Assembly (NCBI GenBank): GCA_014843695.1
Contig: CM026400.1
Location: 8,723,872-8,787,871, forward strand
Direction of reading: 5' to 3'
DNA length: 64,000 nucleotides
DNA from: Archivesica marissinica
Lineage: Eukaryota > Mollusca > Bivalvia > Venerida > Vesicomyidae
How positions within the stretch are numbered: position 1 is the first letter of the stretch; every line of letters starts with the position of its first letter. Positions 12,401 to 27,400 of this stretch are shown one piece after another. Position numbers and translations under genes: made by a program. A model generated the notes under the pieces. The model was given only the letters and a program-made list of their open reading frames with translations, made no database searches and had not been told where the DNA came from.

Positions 12401-15400
12401 AATATAAGTTGTTAAAACTTGCTTAAAAATCAATAAATAAAGTTTAAACTTTTAAATCACATGTAACTACACGAGCAAGCACTGCACGTTCTGATACATT
12501 GCACAGATGCTAAGCAAACAAGATACAACCTTTGAACTGTAAGTGAATTCTACGACCGGAGAGATAAAACTGACAAAACTTTCAATACATGGTTACTTGC
12601 TGACCAAGCTATATTGGGAAGAGAGGTGCTCAATAGATTGAATTTCCCAGAAAGCTATTTCCTTTGAACTCTAAGTGAATTCTACGACCGGAGAGATAAA
12701 ACTGATAAAACTATCAATACATGGTTACTTGCTGACCAAGCTATATTGGAAAGAGAGGTGCTCAATAGATTGAATTTCCCAGAAAGCTATTTCCTTTGAA
12801 CTCTAAGTGAATTCTACGACTGGCGAGATAACACTTTCAATACATGGTTACTTGCTGACAAAGCTATATTGGAAAGAGAGGTGCTCAGTAGATTGAATTT
12901 CCCAGACCAGAAGAAGCTATTTCCTTTGAACTCTACGTGACTACACAGATAACAATACAATGATAACAATAGAATGCTTACTGTGATGGTTTAGCGGTTG
13001 CAAAGGCATTGTGTCGGGCATAAGCTTGTATTCCAATTGATGTCAAATTCTGAAAGAAAATTTGTTTGTTTGATTCTGGGTTTGAAATTGCAACAACAGC
13101 ACAGGTCATATGGCAATTCTCTAGCTGTTGTTAAGAGGAAGACCCCGGATGCTCCTTCGAGCAGTATTTTGGGCACGGTCAGACACCCCGGATGCTCCTT
13201 CGAGCAGTATTTCGGGCACGTCAGACACCTCGGATGCTCCTTCGAGCAGTATTTCGGGCACAGTCAGACACCCCGGATGCTCCTTCGAGCAGTATTTCTG
13301 GCACAGTCAGACACCCCGGATGCCCCTATGAGCAGTATTTCGGGCACAGTCAGACACCCCGGATGCCCCTACGAGCAGTATTTCAGGCACAGTCAGACAC
13401 CCCGGATGCCCTACGAGCAGTATTTCAGGCACAGTCAGACACCCCGGATGCCCTTCGAGCAGTATTTCAGGCACAGTCAGACACCCGGATGCCCCTTCGA
13501 GCAGTATTTCGGGCACGGTCAGACACCCCGGATGCCCCTTCGAGCAGTATTTCGGGCACGGTCAGACACACCGATGCCCTTTGAGCAGTATTCGGGCACG
13601 GTCAGACACACCGGATGCTCCTTCGAGCAGTATTTCAGGCACGGTCAGACACCCGGAGCCCCTACGAGCAGTATTTCGGGCACACAGTCAGACACCCCGG
13701 ATGCCCTACTGAGCAGTTTCGGGGCACAGTCAGACACCCGGATGCCCCTACGAGCAGTATTTCGGGCACAGTCAGACACCCCGGATGCCCCTACGAGCAG
13801 TATTTGAGCACAGTCAGACACCCCGGATGCTCCCTCCGAGCAGTATTTCGGGCACAGTCAGACACCCCGGATGCCCCTTCGAGCAGTATTTCGGGCACAG
13901 TCAGGACACCCGGGATGCCCCTTCGAGCAGTATTTCGGGCACAGTCAGACACCCCGGATACCCCTTCGAGCAGTATTTCGGGCACAGTCAGGCCACCCCG
14001 GATGCCCCTTCGAGCAGTATTTCGGGCACAGTCAGACACCCCGGATCCCTTCGAGCAGTATTTCGGGCACGGTCAGACACCCCGGGTAGACCACTCCTTC
14101 GAGCAGTATTTCGGGCACAGTCAGACACCCCAGATGCTCCTTCGAGCAGTATTTCGGGCACAGTCAGACACCCCGGATGCTCCTTCGAGCAGTATTTCAG
14201 GCACAGTCAGGCACCCCGGATACCCCTTTGAGCAGTATTTCGGGCACGGTCAGACACCCCGGGTAGACCACTCCTTCGAGCAGTATTTCGGGCACAGTCA
14301 GACACCCCAGATGCTCCTTCGAGCAGTATTTCGGGCACGGTCAGACACCCCGGGTAGACCACAGACCTTCCACAAGTCTACTGGATAGCTTCCTCACATG
14401 AAAGAAACTGACATGCTTAGTGGGCTTCAAACCTACAGTGGTGAGGGGCAAGTGATTTAGAGTCAATGACCGTAACCACTCAGCCTCACAGGCCGCCTTA
14501 AACGAAAAACTTGAAATATTTTTAAAATATTTTTAGCTTAGTAGAGTGGCTGCTTAGCACTGGTGGCTGCTTATTAGAGGTCAAATACATAATAAAACAA
14601 CATATTGGGAATGAGGGAACTGGCTGCTTAATAGAGACGACCACTAACACAGGTTTGACTATAATTATATTTTATAAACTAACAAACGCAGAAACTGCAA
14701 ACAGAATTGGGTAAAGCTTTACATACATTTAAACTTTATTTATTTTACGATTGCGAAGCAAGTTTTAACAACTTATATTAATCACTCTCGCTGGTGTGGA
14801 TGCAGGCGTATATGTGGTCATTCGTATGAGAGGAAACCGGAGTAGCCAAAGAAAACCCACCTGTCCGATCTGGAGACCACCGTTCAATCTCACATACTTC
14901 CCGGTCCGAGGATCGAACCCAGGTTGCATTGTTGAGAAGAGAGTGCGCTAACCACTGCGCTAGTTTATTATTTGATATATTTGATTAAATGAAGGTAGTT
15001 TAATTTACCGGGAGATTCAATTCATTGCTTTTAGCTACAGCTCTCTCTAGGAGGTTTTCTGTCCTGGCCGTCCCCTGCTCACTGAGTCGGTGTAGCCAAC
15101 CCTGTCAAACACAAGTAAATAAAACAGTTAAACTGAAGTGTAAGTTTTGAATAATTAAATAGGAAAGCATGAATGATTTTTACTATTTCTGATTAAAGCA
15201 ACACTCATATTTTGTTGAATTATATTAAAGCGACACTACATTGGTGAAAACGCAAATGTCTGCAGAATGTAATTTCCAACTATATGGTATAAATTTGTTT
15301 CCAATATTTGCCTCATAAACTGAGTATTTCAATAGGGGACATACCAATGCATGTTGTAGACAGACATTATCATTTGTGTCCTGCGCCATTCCAATTGCTT

Positions 15401-18400
15401 CCCTCAATGCCGACTTCGCTTCCTCTCTGTAAATATATATACATGATTGACAGACGGATCTGTAGTCCAGTGGTAACACGCTGGACTGGTAATCCAGGGA
15501 TAGCATGTTCGATCCCCAGTCTGACCCTAATAAAATTAACAGTCTTTCAGATGGGACGTTAAACCGAGGTCTCGTGTCGGTGCTTTACACTGTGCACGTA
15601 AAAGAACCAAAGGAGATTCTGGAATGGGTCTCTGTCTGTATCATTGCACTATCCTCCAAAATTCTAAAATTACTAATCTCTTCAGGAGGCGTCGTTCATA
15701 TGGGCAACCGTAGCGACGATAAATAAACGTAAAAACATGATAACAGACATACCATTGTTTTATTTTGTTTGTTTTGCTTTTTGTTTATTTGGTTTTTAAA
15801 ATATTTATTCGTTTAAAGTTTAAACTTTATTTATTTTACGATTGCGCAGCAAGTTCTAACAACTTATATTAATCACTCTCGTTGGCGCGGATGAAAGCGT
15901 AAATGTGGTCATTCGTGTGGGAGGAAACCGAAGTACCCGGAAAAAACCCATCAGTCCGATCTGGCGACCACCATACATACCATCTCACATACTTCCCAGT
16001 CCGAGGATCGAACCTGGGTTGCATTGGTGAGAAGCGAGAGCGCTAACAACTACGCTAATAGGACAGCCTGTATTCGTTCATAATGTACAGTACCGAGTAC
16101 CGGTATATTGTATACAAAATGAAAATGGATTAAATCGAAAGCTTATAGCTTATTGATTATCTTTATTTATTGTCACCTCCTCTGCTTACTCGGGGCAACG
16201 CCTATAGAAGTAATTTTGTAATTTGATTTTTTGGATGATAATCACGACACAGAAGATGTTCCAGGGATCATTCTAGAGGGCGATGTGGGCAAAATTGTCG
16301 CCCTAGGGACCCTGACTTCGCCCTCTGGGGGCCCCACTTCTCCCTAAATAAAAAATTAAAAATATATATTTTGGTTTTTATGATTTTCAAACAAAATTTT
16401 GTCTAGTAAGATGCACTGTCCCATTATAAAGCACTCCTTCTATTCAAATGTTGTATTTAATGGTTGTACGGTGCATTTTAACCCTATTTTGCAGAAGTAT
16501 ATTAAAGAACACCATGTAAGGAAGCGATCACGCGCTTTCTCACTTCTCCCAAAATATTCTGACCTAGAATGAACCCTGCTCAATATATTATTGGAGGTAT
16601 TACCCCAATTAACCAGGGGGAGACGCTACTATATCCCCAAAATAAATGTGTTGAAAATCGTGTTCAATTCCAGAAGCATCCCTGATTCTGTCACATGCTC
16701 CGGGTATATAACCGATACATGAGACCTCGGTTTATAGTCCCATCTCAAAGAATGTTACCAATATTAGGGTCAGATCGAGCATGCTCCGGGTATATAACCG
16801 ATACATGAGACCTCGGTTTATAGTCCCATCTCAAAGAATGTTACCAATATTAGGGTCAGATCGAGCATGCTCCGGGTATATAACCGATACACGAGACCTC
16901 GGTTTATAGTCCCATCTCAAAGAATGTTACCAATATTAGGGTCAGATCGAGCATGCTCCGGGTATATAACCGATACACGAGACCTCGGTTTATAGTCCCA
17001 TCTCAAAGAATGTTACCAATATTAGGGTCAGATCGAGCATGCTCCGAGTATATAACCGATACACGAGACCTCGGTTTATAGTCCCATCTGCGATCTCTGG
17101 ATTCGTAGTCCATCTACTGGACCGCTGACGTAAAGTAAAATGTCTACGGGCATACACAAAATGTTCACACAATCATGCTTCCTGAGTCTAACATCTTATC
17201 TGAAATCACTTCCCATCATTTCCAGAGTATAACATCTGATCTGCAATCACTTCCCATCACTTCCTGAGTCAAACATCTTATCTGAAATCACTTCCCATCA
17301 TTTCCAGAGTCTAACATCTTATCTGCAATCATTTCCCATCATTTCCAGAGTCTAACATCTTATCTGCAATCATTTACCATCATTTCCAGAGTCTAACATC
17401 TTATCTGCAATCATTTCCCATCATTTCCAGAGTCTAACATCTTATCTGCAATCATTTCCCAAGTCTAACATCTTATCTGCAATCATTTCCCATCACTTCC
17501 AGAGTCTAACATCTTATCTGCAATCACTTCCCATCACTTCCTGAGTCTAACATCTTATCTGAAATCACTTCCCATCATTTCCAGAGTATAACATCTGATC
17601 TGCAATCACTTCCCATCACTTCCTGAGTCAAACATCTTATCTGAAATCACTTCCCATCATTTCCAGAGTCTAACATCTTATCTGCAATCATTTCCCATCA
17701 TTTCCAGAGTCTAACATCTTATCTGCAATCATTTCCCATCATTTCCAGAGTCTAACATCTTATCTGCAATCATTTCCCAAGTCTAACATCTTATCTGCAA
17801 TCATTTCCCATCACTTCCAGAGTCTAACATCTTATCTGCAATCACTTCCCATCACTTCCTGAGTCTAACATCTTATCTGAAATCACTTCCCATCATTTCC
17901 AGAGTATAACACAATCATTCCCATCACTTCCGAGTCAACAGAGTCTTAACAATTTATCTGGCATATTTCTCCATCACCTCCAGAGTCTTAACAATTTATC
18001 TGGCATATTTCCCCCATCACCTCCAGAGTCTTAACAATTTATCTGACATATTTCCCCATCACCTCCAGAGTCTTAACAATTTATCTCGCATATTTCCCCC
18101 ATCACCTCCAGAGTCTTAACAATTTATCTCGCATATTTCCCCCATCACCTCCAGAGTCTTAACAATTATCTCGCATATTTCCCCATCACCTCCAGAGTCT
18201 TAACAATTTATCTCGAATATTTCCCCCATCACTTCCAGTCTTAACAATTTATCTCGCATATTTCCCCCATCACCTCCAGAGTCTTAACAATTTATCTCGC
18301 ATATTTCCCCATCACCTCCAGAGTCTTAACAATTTATCTCGCATATTTCCCCCATCACCTCCAGAGTCTTAACAATTTATCTCGCATATTTCCCCATCAC

Positions 18401-21400
18401 CTCCAGAGTCTTAACAATTTATCTCGCATATTTCCCCATCACCTCCAGAGTCTTAACAATTTATCTCGAATATTTCCCCCATCACTTCCAGTCTTAACAA
18501 TTTATCTCGCATATTTCCCCCATCACCTCCAGAGTCTTAACAATTTATCTGGCATATTTCTCCATCACTTCCAGAGTCTTAACAATTTATCTGGCATATT
18601 TCCCCATCACCTCCAGAGTCTTAACAATTATCTGGAGGTGACAAGACACCACTAACAGAGTTTGAATCTAAACAATAGTGTTCATGTTTATACAAATTAA
18701 TATTAGCTCGATGGCGAAACAAGTTTATACAACTTATATTAATCACTCACGAGACCTCATTCCAGATGGAATCCATCGCCACGTTGGGAGAGAAAAGAGG
18801 CAATGGGGAATTTAAATGCCTCGCTACCTAAGAGCACAATGCCTCCAGTGGGGCAAGAACGCCGAGCCTTTCGCACCTGAAACAAAGACGCTAGCACGAC
18901 TTCCAAATAATATTCATGAAAATGTACCACTTACTTATGACCAAATCTGTAATGTAAAGCAGTTAAATTTAGAGCTGCATATCTACGATGGACCTCGTCA
19001 TCTTTGGTTTTATTCGGTCCCTGCTGGGTTGGAATTTGGTCCACAGAAAATGAGGTTTTGCGGTCAAAGTAATGAAATAGATTATGAAGCGCCGTACAGT
19101 ATTCCTTCACTCGTAGGCTGTTTAAATAGCTCAGAAAATGCTGAAAAATATAAAAATAATATTTATCGTTAAAAGATTCAATGAAAGGCAATGATTGTTC
19201 GCAGTCTGCTAGATTTAATGTTGGGGTGAGCAATACAAGAAGGTATTTAGATATGCTCCGGTATTGTGATTGATAGCGCTATTAGGAACACAGTAACAAT
19301 GACAATCCAGTAGAGCAGCATAGCTCACCTTATTTCTTGACACAGTCGAGCTAACTATCATTATAAATGGTATGTACGACCTCTGCCCAGTAGAGCAGCA
19401 TAGCTCACCTTATTTCTTGGCACAGTCGAGCTAACAATCAGTATACATGGTACATATGACCTCTGCCCAGTAGAGCAGCATAGCTCACCTTATTTCTTTG
19501 CATAGTCGAGCTAACAATCAGTATACATGGTACATATGACCTCTGCCCAGTAGAGCCGCATAGCTCACCTTATTTCTTGGCACAGTCGAGCTAACAATCA
19601 GTATAAATGGTACATTGACCAGAAGAGCAGCATAGCTCACCTTATTTCTTGGCACAGTCGAGCTAACAATCAGTATAAATGGTACATTGCCCAGTAGAGC
19701 AGCATAGCTCACCTTATTTCTTGGCACAGTCGAGCTAACAATCAGTATAAATGCTATGTACCACCTCTGCCCAGTAGAGCAGCATAGCTCACCTTATTTC
19801 TTGGCATAGTCAAGCTAACTATCATTATAAATGGTACCTACTATCTCTGCCCAGTAGAGCAGCATAGCTCACCTTATTTCTTGGCATAGTCGAGCTAACT
19901 ATCATTATAAATGGTACCTACTATCTCTGCCCAGTAGAGCAGCATAGCTCACCTTATTTCTTGGCATAGTCGAGCTAACAATGAGTATAAATGGTACCTA
20001 CTATCTCTGCCCAGTAGAGCAGCATAGCTCACCTTATTTCTTGGCATAGTCGAGCTAACAATTAGTATAAATGGTACCTACTATCTCTGCCCAGTAGAGC
20101 AGCATAGCTCACCTTATTTCTTGGCACAGTCGAGCTAACAATAGTATAAATGGTACCTACTATCTCTGCCCAGTAGAGCAGCATAGCTCACCTTATTTCT
20201 TGGCACAGTCGAGCTAACAACGAGTATAAATGGTATGTACCACCTCTGGCCAGTAGAGCAGCATAGCTCACCTTATTTCTTGGCATAGTCGAGCTAACAA
20301 TGAGTATAAATGGTACATTGACCAGTAGAGCAGCATAGCTCACCTTATTTCTTGGCACAGTCGAACTAACAATCAGTATAAATGGTACATTGACCAGTAG
20401 AGCAGCATAGCTCACCTTATTTCTTGGCACAGTCGAGATAACAATCAGTATAAATGGTACATTGCCCAGTAGAGCAGCATAGCTCACCTTATTTCTTGGC
20501 ACAGTCGAGCTAACAATCAGTATAAATGCTATGTACCACCTCTGCCCAGTAGAGCATCATAGCTCACCTTATTTCTTGGCATAGTCGAGCTAACAATGAG
20601 TATAAATGGTACATTGACCAGTAGAGCAGCATAGCTCACCTTATTTCTTGGCACAGTCGAGCTAACAATCAATATAAATAGTGCATACCGCTTCTGCCAT
20701 GTCCGGATTCGCTTTCAACATGTCCATGATTTTATCCTGCATCTCGCCCGGAGACAGAGCCTCCTTCTGGTTGTGTTGTAGCAGGAACACCTACAGGTAT
20801 GGGAGGTATAATTCCCCTAAATGTATGCATTATAGCTGCAACACCTACAGGTATAATTCCCCTAAATGTATGCATTATAGCTGCAACACCTACAGGCATA
20901 ATTCCCCTAAATGTATGCATTATAGCAGGAACACCTACAGGCATAATTCCCCTAAATGTATGCATTATAGCAGGAACACCTACAGGTATAATTCCCCTAA
21001 ATGTATGCATTATAGCAGGAACACCTACAGGTATAATTCCCCTAAATGTATGCATTATAGCAGGAACACCTACAGGTATAATTCCCCTAAATGTATGCAC
21101 TATAGCAGGAACACCTACAGGTACGGGAGGTATAATTCCCCTAAATGTATGCATTATACCAGGAACACCTACAGGTATGGGAGGTATAATTCCCCTAAAT
21201 GTATGCATTATACCAGGAACACCTACAGGTATAATTCCCCTAAATGTATGCATTATACCAGGAACACCTACAGGTATGGGAGGTATAATTCCCCTAAATG
21301 TATGCATTATACCAGGAACACCTACAGGTACGGGAGGTATAATTCCCCTAAATGTATGCATTATACCAGGAATACCTACATGTATGGGAGGTATAATTCC

Positions 21401-24400
21401 CCTAAATGTATGCATTATACCAGGAACACCTACAGGTACGGGAGGTATAATTCCCCTAAATGTATGCATTATACCAGGAACACCTACAGGTATGGGAGGT
21501 ATAATTCCCCTAAATGTATGCATTATACCAGGAACACCTAAGGTATTAATTCCCCTAAATGTATGCATTATACCAGGAACACCTATAGGTATGGGAGGTA
21601 TAATTCCCCTAAATGTATGCATTATAGCAGGAACACCTACAGGTATGGGAGGTATAATTCCCCTAAATGTATGCATTATACCAGGAACACCTACAGGTAC
21701 AGGAGGTATAATTCCCCTAAATGTATGCATTATAGCAGGAACACCTGAGTGAATAACAGGGCTCATTCTAGACTAGGGTGAAATAGTCGCCCTAGGGACC
21801 CTGACGGCAGGGTTCCCGCTGTCGGTCGCCAATGGCGTCAATTGCGACAAATAACAAATATTGGCGCTAAATTTTGTGCACATGTTTTGTCAAATACATG
21901 GCTTCATATATTTATTTGTGAACTATATGGCTCTTAGTTGGCTCCAAGTTTTTTAAATTGGCTCCAGTATTTTTCAATTGGCGACAGAAGTGGCGCAGAC
22001 AAACATTCAGACAGAGGGAACCCTGCTGACGGGATGATGAAATGGACACCAGACCGTGTATTGCATGTTTGACCAGTGCAAGGTGAAGAAATGTTCAACG
22101 TCAGAGTGCTTTCTTTTCCAAAACGTAATTATGGATACCATTTAACTAGGGATGGCAACGAATATTCGAATATTCGCTCGAACCTCCGAATATCCGAATA
22201 CTATTCCAATATTCGAATATTCGGGGGGAAATATTATATTGTCCTCAAAAATGCCACCCGCTCAGTCACACGTTTGGAATTGCTTGAATCGCTCTGAGAA
22301 TAAGAAAACTGCTAGGTGTAATCTATGCAAATTGGATTGAACATATTCGGGTACAATATCAATCTGAATAATCATTTGAAGAAGATGACGTTTACGCGTA
22401 AAACAGATATTAGGTTTGGCACTTTTGAGTGATTTTGAGAGAATTCTATCGAATATTCAAATACCGTCCCGACCGAATATTCGAATACCGCCCCGACCGA
22501 ATATTCGAATACCGCCCCGACCGAATATTCGAATACCGCCCCGACCGAATAGTATAATCGCTATTCGTTGCCATCCCTACATTTAACACAGTAAAATTCA
22601 AATTAAAAAAATATAAGAAAAATGTATTTTTTAAGCACTCACTTATAAGACATGAAGTCACTTTGAGGCCATAATCTGGTGGTGAAATACTCGTCTTATA
22701 GGTGAGTAGGTATGGTAGCCAATTTTTGGTGTAAAACATTTAACGTACCTGCTGCAGAATGAAATATTCCGCTTGTCTCTGGGAGTTGAAACCTCCAACA
22801 TCATCTGTCAGCTTCCTGCAACATGTAAATGTGTAAAGAAAAACAGGGACCTACCTCGAAAAAATTTATTTATTTAGTGCTAAAATATCCACGCTTACAG
22901 TAGGGTATTATCTCCATTTGGAGCTAACAGGGGTCCACAGCCATAAATAATTCACATAGCTATTAGTTTTTGCAAATTTACTTTAGCTCGATTGCGAAAC
23001 AAGTTCTTTCAACTTATATTAATCACTCTCGAGACCTCATTCCTGATGGAATCCATCGCCATGAAGGAGAGAGAGTAGAGGCAACGTGGAATTTAAATGC
23101 CTTGCCTAAGGGCACAATAGTAACAGCTCCAGCGGGGCTTGAACTCCGGACCTTTCACACCTGAAGTCAACGCGCATCCATTGCGCTATCACGACTTCCA
23201 CATGGTTATTAACTCTTTGCACGTGCCGTCTGATCAGGCTCTATGCTGTTTGCTATTCGGATAGTGGAGCTAAAACACTTGGCTGAATAGCAAACAACAT
23301 GGATCCTGATCAGACGCGGCGTTACGCCGCGGCTGATCTGGATCTATGTTGTTTGCAAATGTGATTTTATTTACTCAGCAGGCAAAGGGTTAAGCAAGCC
23401 TTATGGAGAGCTTAAAAGCAAAATTCCAAACCGAGTTTCATAAAATATGGTATGAAACCACGAGCGAAAGATCCTTTTTATCACTTACCACAGTAACAAC
23501 CATAAAACAGACGGATCTGTAATCCAGTGGTAACATGCTGGACTGGTAATCCAGGGATCGCAGGTTCGATCCCCCGTCTGACCCTAATAAAATTAACAGT
23601 CTTTCAGATGGGACATTAAACCGAAGTCTTGTGTCGGTTCTTTACACTGTGCACGTAAAAGAACCAGAGGAGACTCTGGCATGGTGTCTGTATCATGCAC
23701 AATCCTCCAAAATGACTAATCTCTTCAGGAGGCGTCGCTCATATAGGCAACCGGTAGTGACGATAAATAAACGTAAAACACTTATAACAAATATATGAAA
23801 TATTACGTGCACGTAGCAATGCACCAAATTCTTCCATCATAATTTCAATAATTAGTTTCAATCTGTATTATGCATAATGTAATACTGTACCTCTCTGCAG
23901 TAAGCTGAAACGGGTCCAGTGACCTCCCCATCCTACTGAACCTAACGCCGGACAAGCTCAATACCGAGTCTGTGAGAGACCCGCCAAAGTCCTGACTCTC
24001 CTCCTCAATGCTCTGCAGATTGGCAGCCTCATAATAATGCTCAAACTTGGTATGTAGATCAGTCACCTGACTAAACGACAGCTTTTCAAAGGCAAGAATC
24101 ATCCTTCTAACAAACAAGCCTTGAAAATGAATAACGCATACTCAACAAAACATTCCGTAACCCTTTCCTTCATGAAAGCACCTCTTGACGCCATTACCAA
24201 TACGACATGTATTGACAGTGTAGTAGCCAAGCCAATGTTCATTAACCCTTTCCCTCATAGAAGCACCTCTTGACGTCATTACCAATACGACATACATTGA
24301 CAATGTAGTAGCCAAGCCAATGTTCATTAACCCTTTCCCTCATGGAAGCACCTCTTGACGCCATTACCAATATGACATACATTGACAATGTAGTAGCCAA

Positions 24401-27400
24401 CCTACTGTTCATAATAAAGGCCAGAATCTCATGTAATCCCAGTAATATCTATGGAGGTAGGATAGATATGGCGACTACTTATCCACTGCATGATAGCTAA
24501 ATGGCTGTCGTTTGCATGAAGATATCATAGTATATTAACCTAAATCTCTATGAAGTCCCAGTAATATCTATGGAGGTGGGATAGATATGGCAACTACTTA
24601 TCCACTGCATGATAGCTAAATGGCTGTCGTTTGTATGGAGATATAATAGTATATTAACCTAAATCTCTATGTAGTCTCAGTAATATCTACATAGGTGGGA
24701 TAGATATGGCGACTACTTATTCACTGCATGATAGCTAAATGGTTGTCGTTTGTATGGAGATATAATAGTATATTAACCTAAATCTCTATGAAGTCCCAGT
24801 AATATATATGGAGGTGGGATAGATATGGCGACAACTTATCCACTACATGATAGTTAAATGACTGTTGTTTGTATGGAGATATAATAGTATATTAACCTAA
24901 ATCTCTATGTAGTCTCAGTAATATCTATGGAGGTGGGATAGACATGGCGACAACTTATCCACTACATGATAGTTAAATGACTGTTGTTTGTATGGAGATA
25001 TAATAGTATATTAACCTAAATCTCTATGTAGTCTCAGTAATATCTATGGAGGTGGGATAGATATGGTGACTACTTATCCACTGCATGATTTCTAAATGGC
25101 TGTTGTTTGTATGGAGATATAATAGTATATTAACCTAAATCTCTATGTAGTCCCAGTAATATCTATGGAGGTGGGATAGATATGGTGACTACTTATCCAC
25201 TGCATGATAGCTAAATGGCTGTCGTTTGTATGGAGATATAATAGTATATTAACCTAAATCTCTATGTAGTCTCAGTAATATCTATATAGGTGGGATAGAT
25301 ATGGCGACTACTTATTCACTGCATGATAGCTAAATGGTTGTCGTTTGTATGGAGATATAATAGTATATTAACCTAAATCTCTATGAAGTCCCAGTAATAT
25401 CTATGGAGGTGGGATAGATATGGCAACTACTTATCCACTGCATGGTAGCTAAATGACTGTCGTTTGTATGGAGATATAATAGTATATTAACCTAAATCAC
25501 TATATAGTCCCAGTAATATCTATGGAGGTGGGATAGATATGGCGACTACTTATCCACTGCATGATAGCTAAATGGCTGTTGTTTGTATGGAGATATAATA
25601 GTATATTAACCTAAATCACTATGTAGTCCCAGTAATATCTATGGAGGTGGGATAGATATGGCGACAACTTATCCACTGCATGATAGCTAAATGGTTGTCG
25701 TTTGTATGGAGATATAATAGTATATTAACCTAAATCTCATGTAGTTCCAGTAATATCTATGGAGGTGGGATAGATATGACGACAACTTATCCACTACATG
25801 ATAGCTAAATGGCTGTCGTTTGTATGGAGATATAATAGTATATTAACCTAAATCTCTATGTAGTCTCAGTAATATCTATGGAGGTGGGATAGACATGGCG
25901 ACAACTTATCCACTACATGATAGTTAAATGACTGTTGTTTGTATGGAGATATAATAGTATATTAACCTAAATCTCTATGTAGTCTCAGTAATATCTATGG
26001 AGGTGGGATAGATATGGCGACTACTTATCCACTGCATGATAGCTATATGGCTGTCGTTTGTATGGAGATATAATAGTATATTAACCTAAATCTCTATGTA
26101 GTCCCAGTAATATCTATGGAGGTAGGATAGATATGGCGACTACTTATCCACTGCATGATAGCTATATGGCTTTCGTTTGTATGGAGATATAATAGTATAT
26201 TAACCTAAATCTCTATGTAGTCCCAGTAATATCTATGGAGGTAGGATAGATATGGCGACTACTTATCCACTGCATGATAGCTATATGGCTTTCGTTTGTA
26301 TGGAGATATAATAGTATATTAACCTAAATCTCTATATAGTTCCAGTAATATCTATGGAGGTGGGATAAATATGGCGACTACTTATCCACTGCATGATAGC
26401 TAAATGGCTGTCGTTTGTATGTAGATATAATAGTATATTAACCTAAATCTCATATCTCTATGTAGTCCCAGTAATATCTATGGAGGTGGGATAGATATGG
26501 TGACTACTTATCCACTGCATGATAGCTAAATGGCTGTCGTTTGTATGGAGATATAATAGTATATTAACCTAAATCTCATGTAGTCCCAGTAATATCTATG
26601 GAGGTGGGATAGATATGGCGACTACTTATCCACTGCATGATAGCTAAATGGCTGTTGTTTGTATGGAGATATAATAGTATATTAACCTAAATCTCTATAT
26701 AGTCTCTGTAATATCTATGGAGGTGGGATAGATATGGTGACTACTTATCCACTGCATAATAGCTAAATGGCTGTCGTTTGTATGGAGATATAATAGTATA
26801 TTAACCTAAATCTCTATATAGTCCCAGTAATATCTATGGAGGTGGGATAGATATGGTGACTACTTATCCACTGCATAATAGCTAAATGGCTGTCGTTTGT
26901 ATGGAGATATAATAGTATATTAACCTAAATCTCTATGTAGTCCCAGTAATATCTATGGAGGTGGGATAGATATGGTGACTACTTATCCACTACATGATAG
27001 CTAAATGGCTGTCGTTTGTATGGAGATATAATAGTATATTAACCTAAATCTCTATGTAGTCCCAGTAATATCTATGGAGGTGGGATAGATATGGCGACTA
27101 CTTATCCACTGCATAATAGCTAAATGGCTGTCGTTTGTATGGAGATATAATAGTATATTAACCTAAATCTCTATGAAGTCCCAGTAATATCCACTGCATG
27201 ATAGCTAATTTGCTTGATTTATTAATCAAGGGCTGATCCTTTTATTTTGGAAGTAATTTTTCGTATAAACAACATTTACTCACCAAGCACGCTTGATTTA
27301 GTAATAACAGGCTGATCTTCATTATCTGGCATCAGAAGGAAAGTGATATTTTGGAAGTAATCTTTGATAGCACCCACACCTTCATCAATAAACTCTTGTA

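Noticed and set aside
12998..14388. Frames up to 269 residues
   Set aside because: 43-bp minisatellite with indels; overlapping frames on both strands.
19518..20502. Coding exon repeats reading VPRNKVSYAALL
   Set aside because: Exons 7 and 8 join directly in phase without it; the reading arises only from array units.
20681..21766. Frames of 286, 317 and 344 residues
   Set aside because: By-products of 45/57-bp units in the exon 7 acceptor array; only 102 nt are real exon.
24420..27195. A junction-spanning array at exons 4/5
   Set aside because: The 119-bp units share no sequence with exon 4 or 5 or their splice sites.
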